The notes under the pieces: generated by a model
The model's input: only the letters and a program-made list of their open reading frames with translations
Database searches by the model: none
What the model was told of the DNA's origin: nothing
Program-made: the position numbers and the translations under genes
Source: Diploptera punctata
Lineage: Eukaryota > Arthropoda > Insecta > Blattodea > Blaberidae
NCBI GenBank assembly: GCA_030220185.1
Contig: JASPKZ010007283.1
Span: forward strand, 1,325,501 to 1,389,500
DNA length: 64,000 nt
Reading direction: 5' to 3'
Shown here: piece after piece, positions 1 through 11,067 of the stretch
How the letters are laid out: each line of letters starts with the position of its first letter
How positions within the stretch are numbered: the stretch's first letter is position 1

Positions 1-175
1 ACGGTGAAAGATCGTCACTCTTTCGACCAAGGTACTTTTTTCGTCTGGCTTATCACCTTCGACCAGTCCAGCATGGGTAACCCTATCAGCAGCAATGCTA
101 CCGCCGGCATAGCTCTCGGGATCATTTAAGCACGCAAGCCATTCCACCACGACAAGGTAAATATACCATGGAAAC
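1..175 (-). mobile_element. LINE A, 5' terminal region (copy A1, runs off the window)
   Basis: This stretch matches 47244-47419, the 5' end of the full-length LINE A, almost base for base. The two copies diverge just after ACCATGGA (about 175 here, 47418 there), which marks the 5' terminus of the minus-strand element. The body of this copy would lie to the left, outside the window. It holds 5' UTR only, with no open frame. It appears to have inserted into an older LINE A copy whose remaining part starts near 190. Confidence 0.8.
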
Positions 176-189
176 AACTATACTAGTAT

Positions 190-640
190 TAACTGTTATT
201 ATTCCTTATTGTTTCCCATAAAGACGATGTAGTTCATTGTTGAATAGTCCTTTCCATTCACCTGTTTGTTGGTCCAAAAGTATCCTAAACACTTCATTCT
301 CAAATATTCCTACACAACTTTGTCTTAAAGTATAAGAGGTCATGTTTCATATCCATATATTAAAACTGGAAAACCTACAGTTTTATTTATTTTTAGTTAA
401 ACCTTTTTTTACAGAATTTGGAATCACGGGAATCCGTATAAAGCATAATAGAATGAGTTTCCAGAGTTGAGACTATGTTAAATTTCTTTCTCCTCCTCAT
501 TACGCCTACTGTTTGTAATAATTATTTTCCTAGGTATTTGAATTCAGCTACTTCTTCAACGTGTACCTCATTTGTTTTTAAATGTTCATTGGCATTTAAT
601 ATTATATTTGTGCGTGTAGCCATATATTTAGTTTTATCTG
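190..640 (-). mobile_element. LINE A fragment, RT C-terminal region (copy A2)
   Basis: Read on the minus strand, this is a decayed version of the segment at 43365-43850 of the full-length LINE A. Shared landmarks include the stretch behind LHGLYRKPD, the Y.CETW region and the stretch behind FKYLGT. The frame is broken. The similarity fades after about 640. It looks like the older host of copy A1. Confidence 0.75.
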
Positions 641-1262
641 ATTTTCACCAGTTTCTTAATTGCCAGAAGGCTTTAAAATTGATTAAGATGACGATGACGA
701 CCCCAAGTGTTTTATAGAGTTTACAATTTTATCGAGATGAGCTTAATTGTCAGAGTTTCTGTCTATAGTTCATGATATCCGAGATTCGATTCTCGCTCAT
801 ACCTCTGGAAATTTTCCTTAAACAGAATTAATTTTGTGGTCGCCCATGGTCTGGAATTTATGTTAAGTTTAGTTTTAAGGATTCTCCTGATACTCGTAAA
901 CACTGACCATGATATCAGTGGGAGTAACGTAACTCCGCCCTTCACCCACCCCCAATCTCAAAAGCGAGTTACAATTCTGTCATCGACAGGAGAGAATGCC
1001 AGAAAACGTGGCCGCATTGCATAAAAATAACACTGGTCAATAAAATATAATTATTTTTAATCGCCAGAATCGAAATTTCACTCTTCAAGTCTACTTTTGT
1101 TGCTGAAGACAAAAATATATTCAGTTTTTCCCCATCACTTACAGGTTTCAAAATTTTGCTCAAAAGAAAGAAATCTGTGAAAATGTATGTAAATTCTTCA
1201 CTATACAAATATGTTCTAACTTATTACTTTTATAACGCTCTATTATATTTATATAAACATTC
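641..1262. other. No gene seen
   Basis: Short frames here have no recognisable motif. The only structure I can support is the dispersed repeat at 903-1018. Confidence 0.6.
903..1018 (+). repeat. Dispersed repeat related to the tail at 37190-37310
   Basis: The segment with GTAACGTAACTCCGCC followed by AAGCGAGTTACA aligns with GCTACGTAACCCCGCC and AAGTGGGTTACA at 37226-37275. Both end in a GGAGAGAA..CCAGAAA stretch. It may be the 3' body of a SINE family, because the second copy follows an S1 head. Confidence 0.55.
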
Positions 1263-1472
1263 AGACTGCTAACGGGATATGACTGCCTGAATAAACACCT
1301 ACACAGACTTGGCATAACAGATTCACCTAAATGCCCTTTTTGCAATTTAAATGAAGATATGGAAAGAAACCATCTCCTCCGTTGTCCAGCTTTTGTAGAA
1401 GAGACCAGCCTTTCTGCTAAATATTGGAGAGCAAGAGAGCGAATGATTTTATTATCAAGTGCTCGACATTAG
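1263..1472 (+). pseudogene. LINE C-terminal relic with a CxxC...HxxxC motif
   Basis: One frame gives about 69 residues ending at a TAG at 1470-1472. It contains CLNKHLHRLG, then CPFC, then about 11 residues and HLLRCP. This CxxC..H..C block typically closes the second ORF of I-, Jockey- or R1-type LINEs, downstream of the RNase H domain. Nothing recognisable lies upstream, so this is a 5'-truncated copy. ACCAACCAACCA just after the stop could be the short-repeat 3' tail. Family identity is inferred from the motif alone. Confidence 0.6.
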
Positions 1473-1983
1473 ATACCAACCAACCAACCATATTTATATA
1501 AACAATAACAGAACTGAAAATGGTATTTCCATAAACTCATTTATTTTATTGAACATTTCCAATACCGTTATTTTAACGCAGTTCCAATAATGGATTATAT
1601 TATAATATTATGTTAATATTCTTTTCACAATATCATTATAATATAATCCTCCTGGAGTCAGCGAATATGTTCATACATGAAGGAGAAACATCTACAGCCA
1701 GGAGATTGGATGGACCGACAAAATTGGCTATTAGGAATCGGACGATGTCAAAGACATTAATCAACCGATGACCTATCTATCTATATAAACCATTATTGGA
1801 ACTGTGTTAAAATAAAGTATTGGAAAATGTTAAATAACATCATTTACTGCTTGTAAAATTATCATATACAGATACTTCTAAACGAAGCCGGCCGTTGGCG
1901 AAGGCAGTGACACCTACCTGACAACGGACGAAACGAGAATTATAGATTTGTGGAAGGAATTATTAATGCTTGTGCCAAGTCTA
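1473..1983. other. No gene seen
   Basis: AT-rich sequence with no recognised element beyond the ACCA repeats at its left edge. Confidence 0.5.
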
Positions 1984-2054
1984 TAATGGTGCAGTGGGCT
2001 GCACACTAGTCTGGAGAACTAGAGGTCCACGGTTCGATTCCTGGTTCAGACATT
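1984..2054 (+). repeat. tRNA-like relic (SINE head or tRNA pseudogene)
   Basis: A box-A-like TGGTGCAGTGGG and a perfect B-box GGTTCGATTCC are spaced as in a tRNA, about 71 bases in all. The acceptor and T stems do not pair well, so I do not call a functional tRNA. Confidence 0.45.
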
Positions 2055-2689
2055 AATTTTTCTTTTCACAATATCATTATAATATTATCATTTATTTTAA
2101 TAAGAGAACTGGAAGCTACAGATGCTTAACAGACGATTGTCATTTATGCTATTTTTCTGAAGCATCACGGCACAACATCCAACAAATCTCCGTCATCGTG
2201 GACTCGTTCCATGGGTCCTAGTAACTTGATTCCAAATCCTGATGAAATACTTCGGTTTCTTTATAAAGTACATACATAGTCATCAGAAACTTTTCAAACC
2301 TTTCAGTTCTGATTGATCTAAATTTACATCCTGTAATAATTATCTAATTTGTGGTATTTCTAAAATGCCTTCCTTAATTTTAGTGGCTGATAATTTGCCA
2401 AATTTTCACTCAGGTACGGGAATCACTTAGAATATATTTTTCCGAAAGTGTTTACAGGAGTTTTATACAGGCCGATTGTTATGAGGAAAAGTGGAAGAAG
2501 CAGTTTCTTCGGATTAATCAAAGAGTTGTGTTGAAAGTTTTCCTGTCAGAAGTTGCAGGTTCGTCTAGGTGTCCAGTCTAGTGTCCAATCATGTAGTAAT
2601 TAATTACTTCTAATATAAGATCAATTTTATTTATAAATTGAACTTAAAATCCACGTAGTGCTTGTCTCTTTTTCGGCTGTCCCAAAAAA
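2055..2689. other. No gene seen
   Basis: AT-rich sequence without a recognised element. It ends in an A-rich tract (2684-2700) at the truncated 5' edge of LINE E. Confidence 0.5.
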
Positions 2690-5160
2690 AAAAAATGAAA
2701 AAAATAGCAGAAATAGAATCCGCTCTACAAAACGCACGTATACAATATGAACACGTTATCGTCATGGGTGACTTTAATATAAATATACTAGACACTGACA
2801 ACAGACATACACAACAGCTTATGTCCGCGTTCCAAGTTTGTGATATGACTATCCTTCCCTTACAGCCTACACATCACACCAATCATTCTGAGACTTTACT
2901 TGACTTAATTGCTACTAATAATCCAGACAGAGTACTAACCCACGGGCAACTGTCAGCTCCCGGAATATCAGCACATGATATTATATTCTTAGCATATTCA
3001 CTGCAGTGCCCTAAACTAGCTCGTAAAACTATCACATATAGAGACCTAAAACATATAAACAATGCAGCTCTACTTGAAGACGCTATAAAATTACCCTGGC
3101 ATACTATATGGACGTTGCATTCTGTTGACGAAGAAGTTGAGGCATTAAATAACCTTATATTACAACTATATGACAGACACGCTCCACTGAAAACTAAACT
3201 AGTGAAACGACACCCTGCTCCCTGGATGTCTGCTAACATTCGTGACTTGATGACTGAAAGAGACGCAGCATATCGGAAATATAGAGTCGACAAAACTGAC
3301 ATAAATCTCAATCACTATAAACGGTTACGTAACAAGACTACACAAACTATCAGAAACGCCAAACTTAGACATCTATACAGCCTTACTGAACCTAATAACA
3401 ATAACCCAAATATTTGGAAAAATCTGAATAAAATGGGTGTAGGAAGGAAAGACACACAGGTACAAAAACTACCTGTTTCGCTGAACACACTTAATAACCA
3501 TTTTACAAGCACATTCTTTACTCCTAAAGACAAAACACATACAATAAGTGAACTACTATTGACAAATCCACCAGACAGAGAACATTTCCATTTTTCATAT
3601 CTTACAGAAAATGACATAAAGAAAGCTCTCAAACGAATAAAAACAAAAGCAGAAGGTACTGACCGTATAAATATCACTCTACTTAACAAAATAATCGACG
3701 TTATACTACCTACCATAACTCATGTTTTCAACTCCTCACTACAAACCTCTATATATCCCACATTATGGAAGCAAGCAATTGTACGCCCACTCCCGAAAGT
3801 AAAAACTCCCTTAACTCCTAACGATTTTCGACCCATTAGTATTTTACCTACCCTTTCAAAAGCTTTGGAACGATTAGTCCATAAACAACTGACTGACTAC
3901 CTAACTGAACACGACCTTTTAGATCAATACCAATCAGGCTTTAGGACAGGACACAATACAAATACTGCTCTACTAAATATATGTGAAGACATACGCGAAG
4001 CATCTGATAATCGAAAACTTACTATTCTTACACTACTTGACTTTAGTAAAGCATTTGACACGGTAGACTTGGACTTATTGTTGCTTAAACTAAAAAACCT
4101 CTCACTTTCTGACAGTGTCACGCAATGGTTCAACTCCTACCTTCGTGAGCGCCAGCAATATGTTGTAGGAAATTCTACATTACGCTCTTCTTGGACCTAC
4201 CGTAAAGCTGGAGTTCCACAGGGCTCGGTGCTCGGCCCATTGCTTTTTTCAATCTATATAAACGACATATCTGACTCCCTAAAACATTGCAAACATCATT
4301 TATTTGCGGACGACATGCAGATCTACCTTCACTCAGACAAATATTCTTTAAATGACGCGGTAACCAAAATTAATGAGGACCTTGACTCGCTAACGGCGTG
4401 GACAGAGAAATATGGACTTCAATTAAATCCTAGAAAGACACAAGCAATCATTATGGGCCATCAGAGACTATTATCCTCAATTAACACAAATGCAGTATTA
4501 CATGTGTCACTTAATGGGGTTCAGATCCCTTATAGTGAGACAGTAAAAAATCTAGGAGTGTTTATGGATAAACATTTAATTTGGAATAAACAAATAAATA
4601 ACATTTGCAAAACTATCTTCTCAATAATACACTCATTAAATCGTATAAGAAATTGTTTACCGTTTTCTCTAAGAAAAATGTTAGTAGAAACACTTGCAAT
4701 GCCCCATTTTGATTATTGTGATACTCTTTTTACTGACCTAAATACTGTTCTTACCCAAAGACTTCAACGTGTTCACAATTCTTGCATACGTTTTATTTGT
4801 GGTATACGTAGATTTGATCACGTTACACCATCCCTGGAACAATTGTCATGGCTTCGTCTTCAAGATCGTAGAACCATCCATTCCCTATGCCTTCTCTATA
4901 ACATATTACACACATCATTACCTTATTATTTATCACACCGCTTCACTAAACTCTCTGATACACATAACTTAGATACCCGATCCCTTGAGCACAGTGTCCT
5001 TTATATCCCTCCTCATCATACTACCTATTATTCGAAATCTTTTACAGTTTCTCTTGCTAGAACATGGAATTCACTTCCACCCTATGTCAGAGACTGCCAA
5101 ACTTTACCATCTTTCAGAAATAAATTGAAAATAAAATCACTAACAGAAACAACTCACTAA
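2662..5160 (+). CDS. LINE E ORF2: partial endonuclease plus reverse transcriptase
   Basis: An uninterrupted frame of 832 codons. The first dozen or so residues derive from flanking DNA and an A-tract; element sequence starts near EIESALQNAR. The endonuclease remnant shows GDFN at about residues 36-39, then DLIATN. The position expected to read SDH reads SAH, which may be a lesion. The RT domain shows FRPISILP, QSGFRTGH, LDFSKAFDTVD, GVPQGSVLGP near residue 517, and FADD at about 548-551, the catalytic aspartates. A VKNLGV block and a thumb-like C-terminus follow. The function would be copying element RNA at nicked target DNA. Missing the front of the endonuclease, it is probably not autonomous, but the open RT frame suggests recent insertion. 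Confidence 0.88.
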   Translation: MSLFRLSQKKKMKKIAEIESALQNARIQYEHVIVMGDFNINILDTDNRHTQQLMSAFQVCDMTILPLQPTHHTNHSETLLDLIATNNPDRVLTHGQLSAPGISAHDIIFLAYSLQCPKLARKTITYRDLKHINNAALLEDAIKLPWHTIWTLHSVDEEVEALNNLILQLYDRHAPLKTKLVKRHPAPWMSANIRDLMTERDAAYRKYRVDKTDINLNHYKRLRNKTTQTIRNAKLRHLYSLTEPNNNNPNIWKNLNKMGVGRKDTQVQKLPVSLNTLNNHFTSTFFTPKDKTHTISELLLTNPPDREHFHFSYLTENDIKKALKRIKTKAEGTDRINITLLNKIIDVILPTITHVFNSSLQTSIYPTLWKQAIVRPLPKVKTPLTPNDFRPISILPTLSKALERLVHKQLTDYLTEHDLLDQYQSGFRTGHNTNTALLNICEDIREASDNRKLTILTLLDFSKAFDTVDLDLLLLKLKNLSLSDSVTQWFNSYLRERQQYVVGNSTLRSSWTYRKAGVPQGSVLGPLLFSIYINDISDSLKHCKHHLFADDMQIYLHSDKYSLNDAVTKINEDLDSLTAWTEKYGLQLNPRKTQAIIMGHQRLLSSINTNAVLHVSLNGVQIPYSETVKNLGVFMDKHLIWNKQINNICKTIFSIIHSLNRIRNCLPFSLRKMLVETLAMPHFDYCDTLFTDLNTVLTQRLQRVHNSCIRFICGIRRFDHVTPSLEQLSWLRLQDRRTIHSLCLLYNILHTSLPYYLSHRFTKLSDTHNLDTRSLEHSVLYIPPHHTTYYSKSFTVSLARTWNSLPPYVRDCQTLPSFRNKLKIKSLTETTH

Positions 5161-5450
5161 TACTACTTTTTAAGAATTAATAATGCGTTTTTGCATTATT
5201 TAATAAAAATATACTTAGGATTTGTTAATATATTTACCTAATGCCTTGTATAAAAAGCGTAGATTAATTCATTGTAGTTTATTACTTTCTTTGTATTTTT
5301 TTTCTTTTCTTTTTATGTATAGTAGATTCGAGCTGTTATTCCTTTTTTTATTCATTGTATCATTAATTTAATTTTAATTGTATTTAGTTTCATTCTATTA
5401 TTAGACATTAATTTCATTATTATTCAATATGACAGATAATTAATTGTTCA

Positions 5451-5620
5451 ATGACTATTATTGTAACTTTTTTTTGTATTCATATGTAACATATGTTTGT
5501 CCTGTTTAATATGACTATTATTGTAATTTTTTTTGTATTCATGTGTAACATATGTTTGTCCTGTTTAATATGACTATTATTGTATTTTTTTTTGTATTCA
5601 TATGTAACATATGCTTGTTC
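5451..5620 (+). repeat. Three tandem copies of a ~60-bp unit in the LINE E 3' UTR
   Basis: ATGACTATTATTGTA recurs at about 5451, 5511 and 5570, each followed by a T-run and TGTATTCATATGTAACATAT. The period is 59-60 bp. Confidence 0.9.
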
Positions 5621-5662
5621 TGGTGAGTGGAAGAGAAGGCCACATGGCCTTAACTCCACCAG
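5620..5662 (+). other. 3'-terminal hairpin of LINE E
   Basis: AAGGCC (5636-5641), loop ACAT, GGCCTT (5646-5651) form a perfect stem. An outer CTGGTG...CACCAG adds pairing. It sits just before the 3' terminus, where the RT of this group is expected to bind. A related element at 42481 keeps the stem with a paired base change. Confidence 0.75.
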
Positions 5663-6612
5663 GCTAAATAAATCTATTCTAAAAATCTAAAAATAAATTC
5701 CTTCAATGCCTATCAATATGCCAAAGACTTTTTAAATCACCACAGATATTCCACTAGTGAAGACTTTATTGGATTGGTTCTAGAATTTCAATCATATTTT
5801 CTTACCTTATTTTAATGTGAGCAACTGAAGTAGAGAGCACTAAGTTGTAATTTAGTAGTAGAACTACCTTTCAAACGTCGCTGTGAACAGACTCCTATCC
5901 GTTGTAAGATTTTGATATTTTAATTCCTTGAAGATGCCACTTAAACCAATGGATAATAACATGGGCTCGTCTACCTAACTCATTATGGAACCCCTAGGTT
6001 CGTGGCCGAGCGAACGAAAGCTCTCCACATATCCCTATCAAGTGGTAATGTTTTCTTATCTTTCCTAAATCTACTTTTTGAGAAAAATTGGGATGACCCC
6101 ATTTTTTGTTTGTAATTATTGTTCCTAGGTATTTGAATTCAGCCACTTCTTAAAAATTTCCCTTATTTATCATTAACAGTACATTTCCATTATATAATGT
6201 ATTTCTATGTGTGGCCATATATTTAGTTTTATTGGTGTTTACATACAGTCTCAATTTTTAGTGTTATTCAGTAAAGTGTGCATATTGACCATTAGTATAT
6301 CCTCGCTATCGCTTAACAATACTACATCATCAGCATAAACTTACAAGTTATTAACACATTCAGTTGTAGACATTCTACAGGCTATAAGGTCTGAAGACAG
6401 GTTGTAGTGAAAAATTAAATAATAGACGAGTTAGTGACTCCCTTTCTTTAACCTAGTGCGAATTTGATAAGTATCTGAAACTGTTTGCCTACACGCACCC
6501 TATTCTTTGTGCCATTTGGACACATTTGAATAAGTCTAACTTTTTAGGAATTTTGAATTCCAGCAGGATACCATATAACTTCTCCCTTTTAATTGAGTCG
6601 TAATCCTTTTTT

Positions 6613-7155
6613 CACCATAATCGTCAGCATCAAGGATTATGCTGGTCTTTTTCGATCTCATGTTAGAATCGGTCTGTCCATCTTTTACTGGGTCTTCCAA
6701 TATTTCTTCGTCCTAGTGGTTTGTAATGAAGAATCTGTTTCGGAATTCTGTTATCCATTCAATTGATGTGGTTCATCCATTCATCTTTGTATTGGGTATT
6801 TCTATTTAATAGTTTGAATATATTTAGTTCTCTTCGTATATTTTCATTTCGTTTTTGATCTGTTATTGTACAGCCAGCTACACTCCTCAGAAACCTCATT
6901 TCTGACGTTTCTATTCTTCGTTCCTGGTTTTTGGTTAAGACCCAGTGTTCCGATCCATATAGTAGTTTTGGAACCGCCATTGTTTTATAAAATTTTAAAA
7001 GTGTCTCCTTTCTAGTTCCTTTGAGACTTTGTTTTATGGCGCCACACATATAATTAAATTTATTTATTTTTGTTTTCAATGTCTTCACTTTTTCTACATG
7101 ATACATTGTATCCCAGATAATTAAAATTTCTCACGTGTTCTATTATTTTATTTCT
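6613..7155 (-). mobile_element. LINE C-type relic nested in LINE A
   Basis: Flanked by imperfect direct repeats at 6591-6612 and 7156-7177 (AATTG..TCGTA.. plus a T-run), which I read as the target-site duplication. Inside is the C-terminal part of an RTE-like ORF2; its residual frame is listed separately. Confidence 0.75.
6759..7106 (-). pseudogene. LINE C-type RT C-terminal fragment
   Basis: A 115-codon residual frame with KFYKTMAVPKLLYGSE, RIETSEMRFLRSVAGC and YKDEWMNHI, the signature of the post-RT region of RTE-like LINEs. It aligns with LINE C at 29000-29290. The GRPxxRW end is lost. It is diverged and truncated at both ends. Confidence 0.75.
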
Positions 7156-7375
7156 AATTGGTCGTATGCCTTTTTTTAAGTCTACAAATAGTTCATGCAT
7201 AATGCCATTATATTCCCATTCAATTCTCAAATCTGTCTTATACTAAATATCGTCAATTTTGACCTGTTTCTTCTAAATCCATATTTATAATATCATCTAT
7301 TAAAAGGTCAATATAGGGAATAAGTATGGATACTAATATATTTGTTAGATTTTTCTATGATATAAAAACGACTTT

Positions 7376-8029
7376 TCCAGCTAGAAGTTTCGCGTTGTCT
7401 TTTGAGAATGATACTTCTCTAATGAGGTTTTTTAATTCCGATTGTGTAAATTTCCTTGGTTCAAAACTTAATATCTCAAGAACGACTTCAGTGTCAGAAT
7501 CATATTCTAATTAAGCCTATCTATCATCTCTACCCATACCACACCGTATTTCTTAAACAAAAAATGACTTCCCTTTCGGGAGGACTGGGAAGTGGTCAGT
7601 GCTTGTTATGAGGTCTCATTGCAGATTAAATATCTTGATACACGATTATTTGTTTGTATTTTTCTGAGAATCCCTTAACATTTACGCAACAAAAATAGCA
7701 ATCATCAGCGTGATTTTCGGTTCCTGCCAAATCACTGGGATTGATAAAGCGTCGACTTTTCTTCTTTTTCTACCAATTTCCGTCGAACAAGATTTACATA
7801 TAACATGTCGTGCCCAGTCATTATACCAGTCACTAGTACACGGTCCAAGTAGCTAATATTTGTGAAATTTGTATGTCGCGGAGTGATTGTTTGTTGTTGA
7901 AATTTATAGCGAAGAAGCCACATTCGTAGCAAAAGTTGTTAGGGTGTTTAAAGAGGTTGATTTACTTTCGAACACTCTAGCTAAGGTAGTTTTTTATTCT
8001 TTCACAAATTGTATCTGTAGCGTATCAGT
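7376..8029. other. No gene seen
   Basis: Continues from LINE A into sequence without a recognised family. Short frames at 7326-7514 and 7732-7932 carry no motif. Confidence 0.5.
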
Positions 8030-8745
8030 GACTATTTAACTCATGCCCCAAATGGGAGTCAATGACCAATCACATTTCAATGATTTTTTTATTTACAACC
8101 AATCACAGTCGTGTTTCGCCTAAAATTTACTAACTAAAGTTTATAATAATAAAGAAATCACCTCATTTTTAACATTCTGAATAGGTCATAGCATTATTTT
8201 GCAGTGAGTGACTCTCTAAGAAATACGGCTACCAGATTGTATATATAGTGCATGAATGTTAAAACGTAGCGCATACGAGAGATAATATAAAAATATTTGT
8301 AACAATTGATTATACCACAAAAAAAAAGAAACCACTGTTTGCACTTTCTTAAACGAATTATTTTCCAGGAAATGACACATAAAAGTATAAGTGACATATT
8401 TACATCATAAGACATCAGAAATTAATAAATATCTATAACGTTGGTTATAAATTTGTCCACTAGGGTGCATTCTTACAACATTGCGATCTTTTGGCAATAA
8501 ATAATATTATGATCTGGTTGCAGTGGTGAACAAAAGAAGCAAATTAAGCATACCAATCGTTTCTCATTTGTTTTCAAACATCGCCATTTACATTAAATAT
8601 ATACATATTTTAAAATAACTATAGTTAAATAATGATTTGTGAGTATACAGCTTAATTTTATTCGTTAAATAGTCCTAACAAATGCCACTCTTTATTTCCA
8701 AATTCTCTAGATAAATTTGGAAATCACTCGTGGCATTACTTATGA
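8030..8745 (+). repeat. Repeat M, copy 1
   Basis: Starts GACTATTTAAC (8030-8040) and carries its inverted form GTTAAATAGTC at 8664-8674. It ends in a fold-back region whose loop is deleted in this copy. It is non-coding and about 80-90 percent similar by eye to copies at 13168, 37993 and 58328. It could be a non-autonomous DNA transposon, but no consistent target duplication is visible. Confidence 0.75.
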
Positions 8746-9164
8746 AAATTAGTCATTATCATAACTTCCTCTTTAAGTTACAATGTTCTGATGTTACGAG
8801 TAGTTGCCACTACTCTTATTTTCACATTCAAAATGTCACCTGAGGAAATTATATTTTTCTAATATTTTCCAGATCATTTTTTACCATTCTGAATATTTTT
8901 CAATGATTCCTTTTGTAATCTGTTCTTAAATTATATATATATATATATATATATATACAAAATGTATCACATTTTTAAAACTAACTGTATGAACTTTTTT
9001 TAACCGAATACCAGTTTTTATTTAACTTTTTGGGACAATTATCTTTTTTTAGTTAAATAATCATGCTATAGAGAGATTCTGATAAATTTTCTCTCTCTAT
9101 AAGTAGTATATTTGCTTGCAAAATTTTATTACATTATGTCATATAGTTTTGGAATTATGAGGGA
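8746..9164. other. No gene seen; contains a (TA)n tract
   Basis: (TA)n occupies 8932-8957. The rest is AT-rich sequence without a recognised element. Confidence 0.6.
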
Positions 9165-9423
9165 AAGTAAAGTAAAGCGGTCCAAGTACAGGCCTTAGGA
9201 TGCCATTGAGGTAGTAGAAAGTTAAAGCACCCACTTCTCTACACAATCGGCAAGTGATGTCAGCAGTGTAGTCAGCCCTGAGTGACGGCCATAACAAACA
9301 TCGAGAGAGAGTCGACTCCAGGGCCATCATGCCGCCAGAATGTTTAGGTTAGTTTAAAATCCTGACCCTAATGGAACTCGAACCCCCGACCTTCCGGCTT
9401 GTAGCGTATTATCTTAATCAACA
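9165..9423 (-). mobile_element. SINE S2, copy 1
   Basis: Aligns with the better copy at 21161-21457, sharing TGTCAGC, GTCAGCCCTG.GTGACGGCC and CCAGGGCCAT. The right end holds a degraded tRNA-like head with GGAACTCGAACCCC, the reverse complement of a B-box. Read on the minus strand. Confidence 0.8.
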
Positions 9424-9645
9424 TGAGATACGGATAGGGATGGAAAAATGTGCATGAAAACTGCTTGTAGGAAAACCAGAAGGAAAGCGCCCAGTATATA
9501 GGTCTAGAATTAGATGGCAGATTAACATTCACCATGATTTGAGTGTGGTATGGAAAAGAATACATCAGCTGAGAATAGGGATGTATGGGACCTTAGTCTG
9601 CGCGGCCAATAACCCCCACGAGTTCTCTATGGCCAGTGAGTTAAT
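9424..9645 (+). mobile_element. LINE A 3' end fragment
   Basis: Degraded form of the LINE A terminus: AAACCAGAAGGAAAGCGCCCAG encodes the remains of KPEGKRPV, followed by the GATTTGAG..ATGTATGG stretch and GCCAGTGAG at the 3' end. Confidence 0.75.
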
Positions 9646-10687
9646 GGTGAGTCGAACCAACACGTCTCTTTATTGCCACAAGTAAATGTTTGAAATTTAT
9701 TATACATGGAAATTTTATGGATCTAAGTCTTTCAAATTGTAGGTAACCTTTCTTGAACTCTATGTGTGTGTCTGTATTGTCATTGTCATTAGTCTCGGAA
9801 TATGCCTTACCTGTGTCAAATCTGTGAATTACCGTTGATTACGACCGCCATCTGTCATTAATTCGTCACAATAAAACTATATACAATGCTTAGTTATTTA
9901 AATAATACGACTTCGGCTTTAGTCGTCAGTTTCCGTTAACTATTCGTGATGTGAACAATACTGATATAAGAATGACCTGTTGGAAAAATTAACCGTGTAA
10001 AATCGATGTTTAACACCTGATGAAATGTTTAGATCTTTATTTGGGAAGTTGCTTTCTTTTGTTCATTTGTTTCGGGTTTCAGACGTCGTTATAGTAACTC
10101 TAACAACTTTATCAAACAGTTTTCTTATTTTATTTCATGCCAGTATTTTTTTTTAAATCACGGAATATGGAATATTACCATACTATGCAATGCAATATCC
10201 GCGAAAATGGACGCAACGTTTATCGATATATCCATTGGATTGTGATCCGAATAGTGTACAATTAGAGAGCAATAAAAAATTATATCTCTGATTCAATTAC
10301 CTCACACATCTGCGTTAATAATTCAGCTTTACGAATGTTTAATTTACTGTATCTTAAACCATACAGTTTAATGTACGAGTAACTGATGTTTGGCTACATT
10401 GATGCACAGTTTTCTTACCGTCTGTAATATACAAATAAAACTTGAATACAAGTAATAATTATATGTAAAAATCTGCTCTAGTAGTTTTATTGTTGCAGCT
10501 CGAATATTTTGATTGGATTGAATTTTAACTTCGAAAAATTATATATTTTTAAATATAAACCATTTATACAAAACAGGTTCTCGGAGGACTATTTTAGGGC
10601 CTTGAACATTTCACAGGTTTTTTTCTAGTAGTCCCTGTGAAAAGTGTACCAGAATCATGATTTTTCATAAATATTTATAAATTAATC
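9646..10687. other. No gene seen
   Basis: AT-rich with no coding frame. Only 10440-10565 shows similarity to another part of the window. Confidence 0.55.
10440..10565 (+). repeat. Dispersed repeat, partner at 37455-37565
   Basis: AGTAGTTTTATTG followed by AATATTTTGA and TTGAATTTTAA occur in the same order and similar spacing at both sites. The family is unknown. Confidence 0.5.
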
Positions 10688-10751
<64 letters not shown>

Positions 10752-10768
10752 TACATACATATATATAT
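10688..10768. repeat. (AC)n, (ATAC)n and (TA)n microsatellites
   Basis: About 30 AC units with one interruption, then ATAC repeats and a short TA run, ending at the 3' edge of an S1 SINE. Confidence 0.95.
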
Positions 10769-11065
10769 CCATCTATAGTAATTCTGCCCGAGGGCACGTC
10801 TTTCATGCTATGCTTTGTAGCTTCATTAGGAAACTATAGGTGTGGTAGCTTCCCGTTACTTTCCATACCGGTGAAGGATGAGTTTGATAATGATGATGGC
10901 CGGATGATTTTCGGGGACCGTTGGGCTCTAATCGTCCTGACATTTGTCTTTCAGGTGAGGGAAAACCCCTAAAAAGACCTCACCCAGAAGCCTGTCCCGA
11001 CTGGGAATCAAACCCGGGCCCGCTGCGTGACCAGGCAGCGCGCTGCCTCGAGACCACAGCGGTGG

Positions 11066-11067
<2 letters not shown>
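10769..11067 (-). mobile_element. SINE S1, copy 1
   Basis: On the minus strand this begins with a tRNA-like head (CCACCGCTGTGGTCTCGAGG, B-box GGGTTTGATTCCC) and ends with GGGCAGAATTACTATAGATGG. The anticodon-arm sequence resembles tRNA-Asp: stem, TGTC loop, CACGCAGC. It lies between two simple repeats. Confidence 0.88.

Larger units (their letters stand above)
2690..5700 (+). mobile_element. LINE E, CR1/Daphne-like non-LTR retrotransposon, 5'-truncated
   Basis: The unit consists of a truncated endonuclease, a complete RT, a 3' UTR with three copies of a 60-bp repeat, and a 3' end with a strong hairpin followed by AATCTATTCTAAAAATCTAA. The 5' edge falls inside the endonuclease domain, beside an A-tract. 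A second, older minus-strand 3' end lies at 40596-40900 and a cousin at 42481-42565. Assignment to the CR1/L2/Daphne group is inferred from the GDFN and FADDMQIY motifs and the hairpin-plus-microsatellite 3' end. Confidence 0.85.
5963..7375 (-). mobile_element. LINE A, old copy, split by a LINE C relic
   Basis: The left part (5963-6612) matches the LINE A 3' end (GAACCCCTAGGTTCGTGGCC region), jumps to the part matching 43690-43890, and continues with sequence matching 44931-45240. The right part (7156-7375) continues into sequence matching 45235-45445. Frames are destroyed. The split point coincides with a 22-bp imperfect direct repeat around the LINE C relic. Confidence 0.8.
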
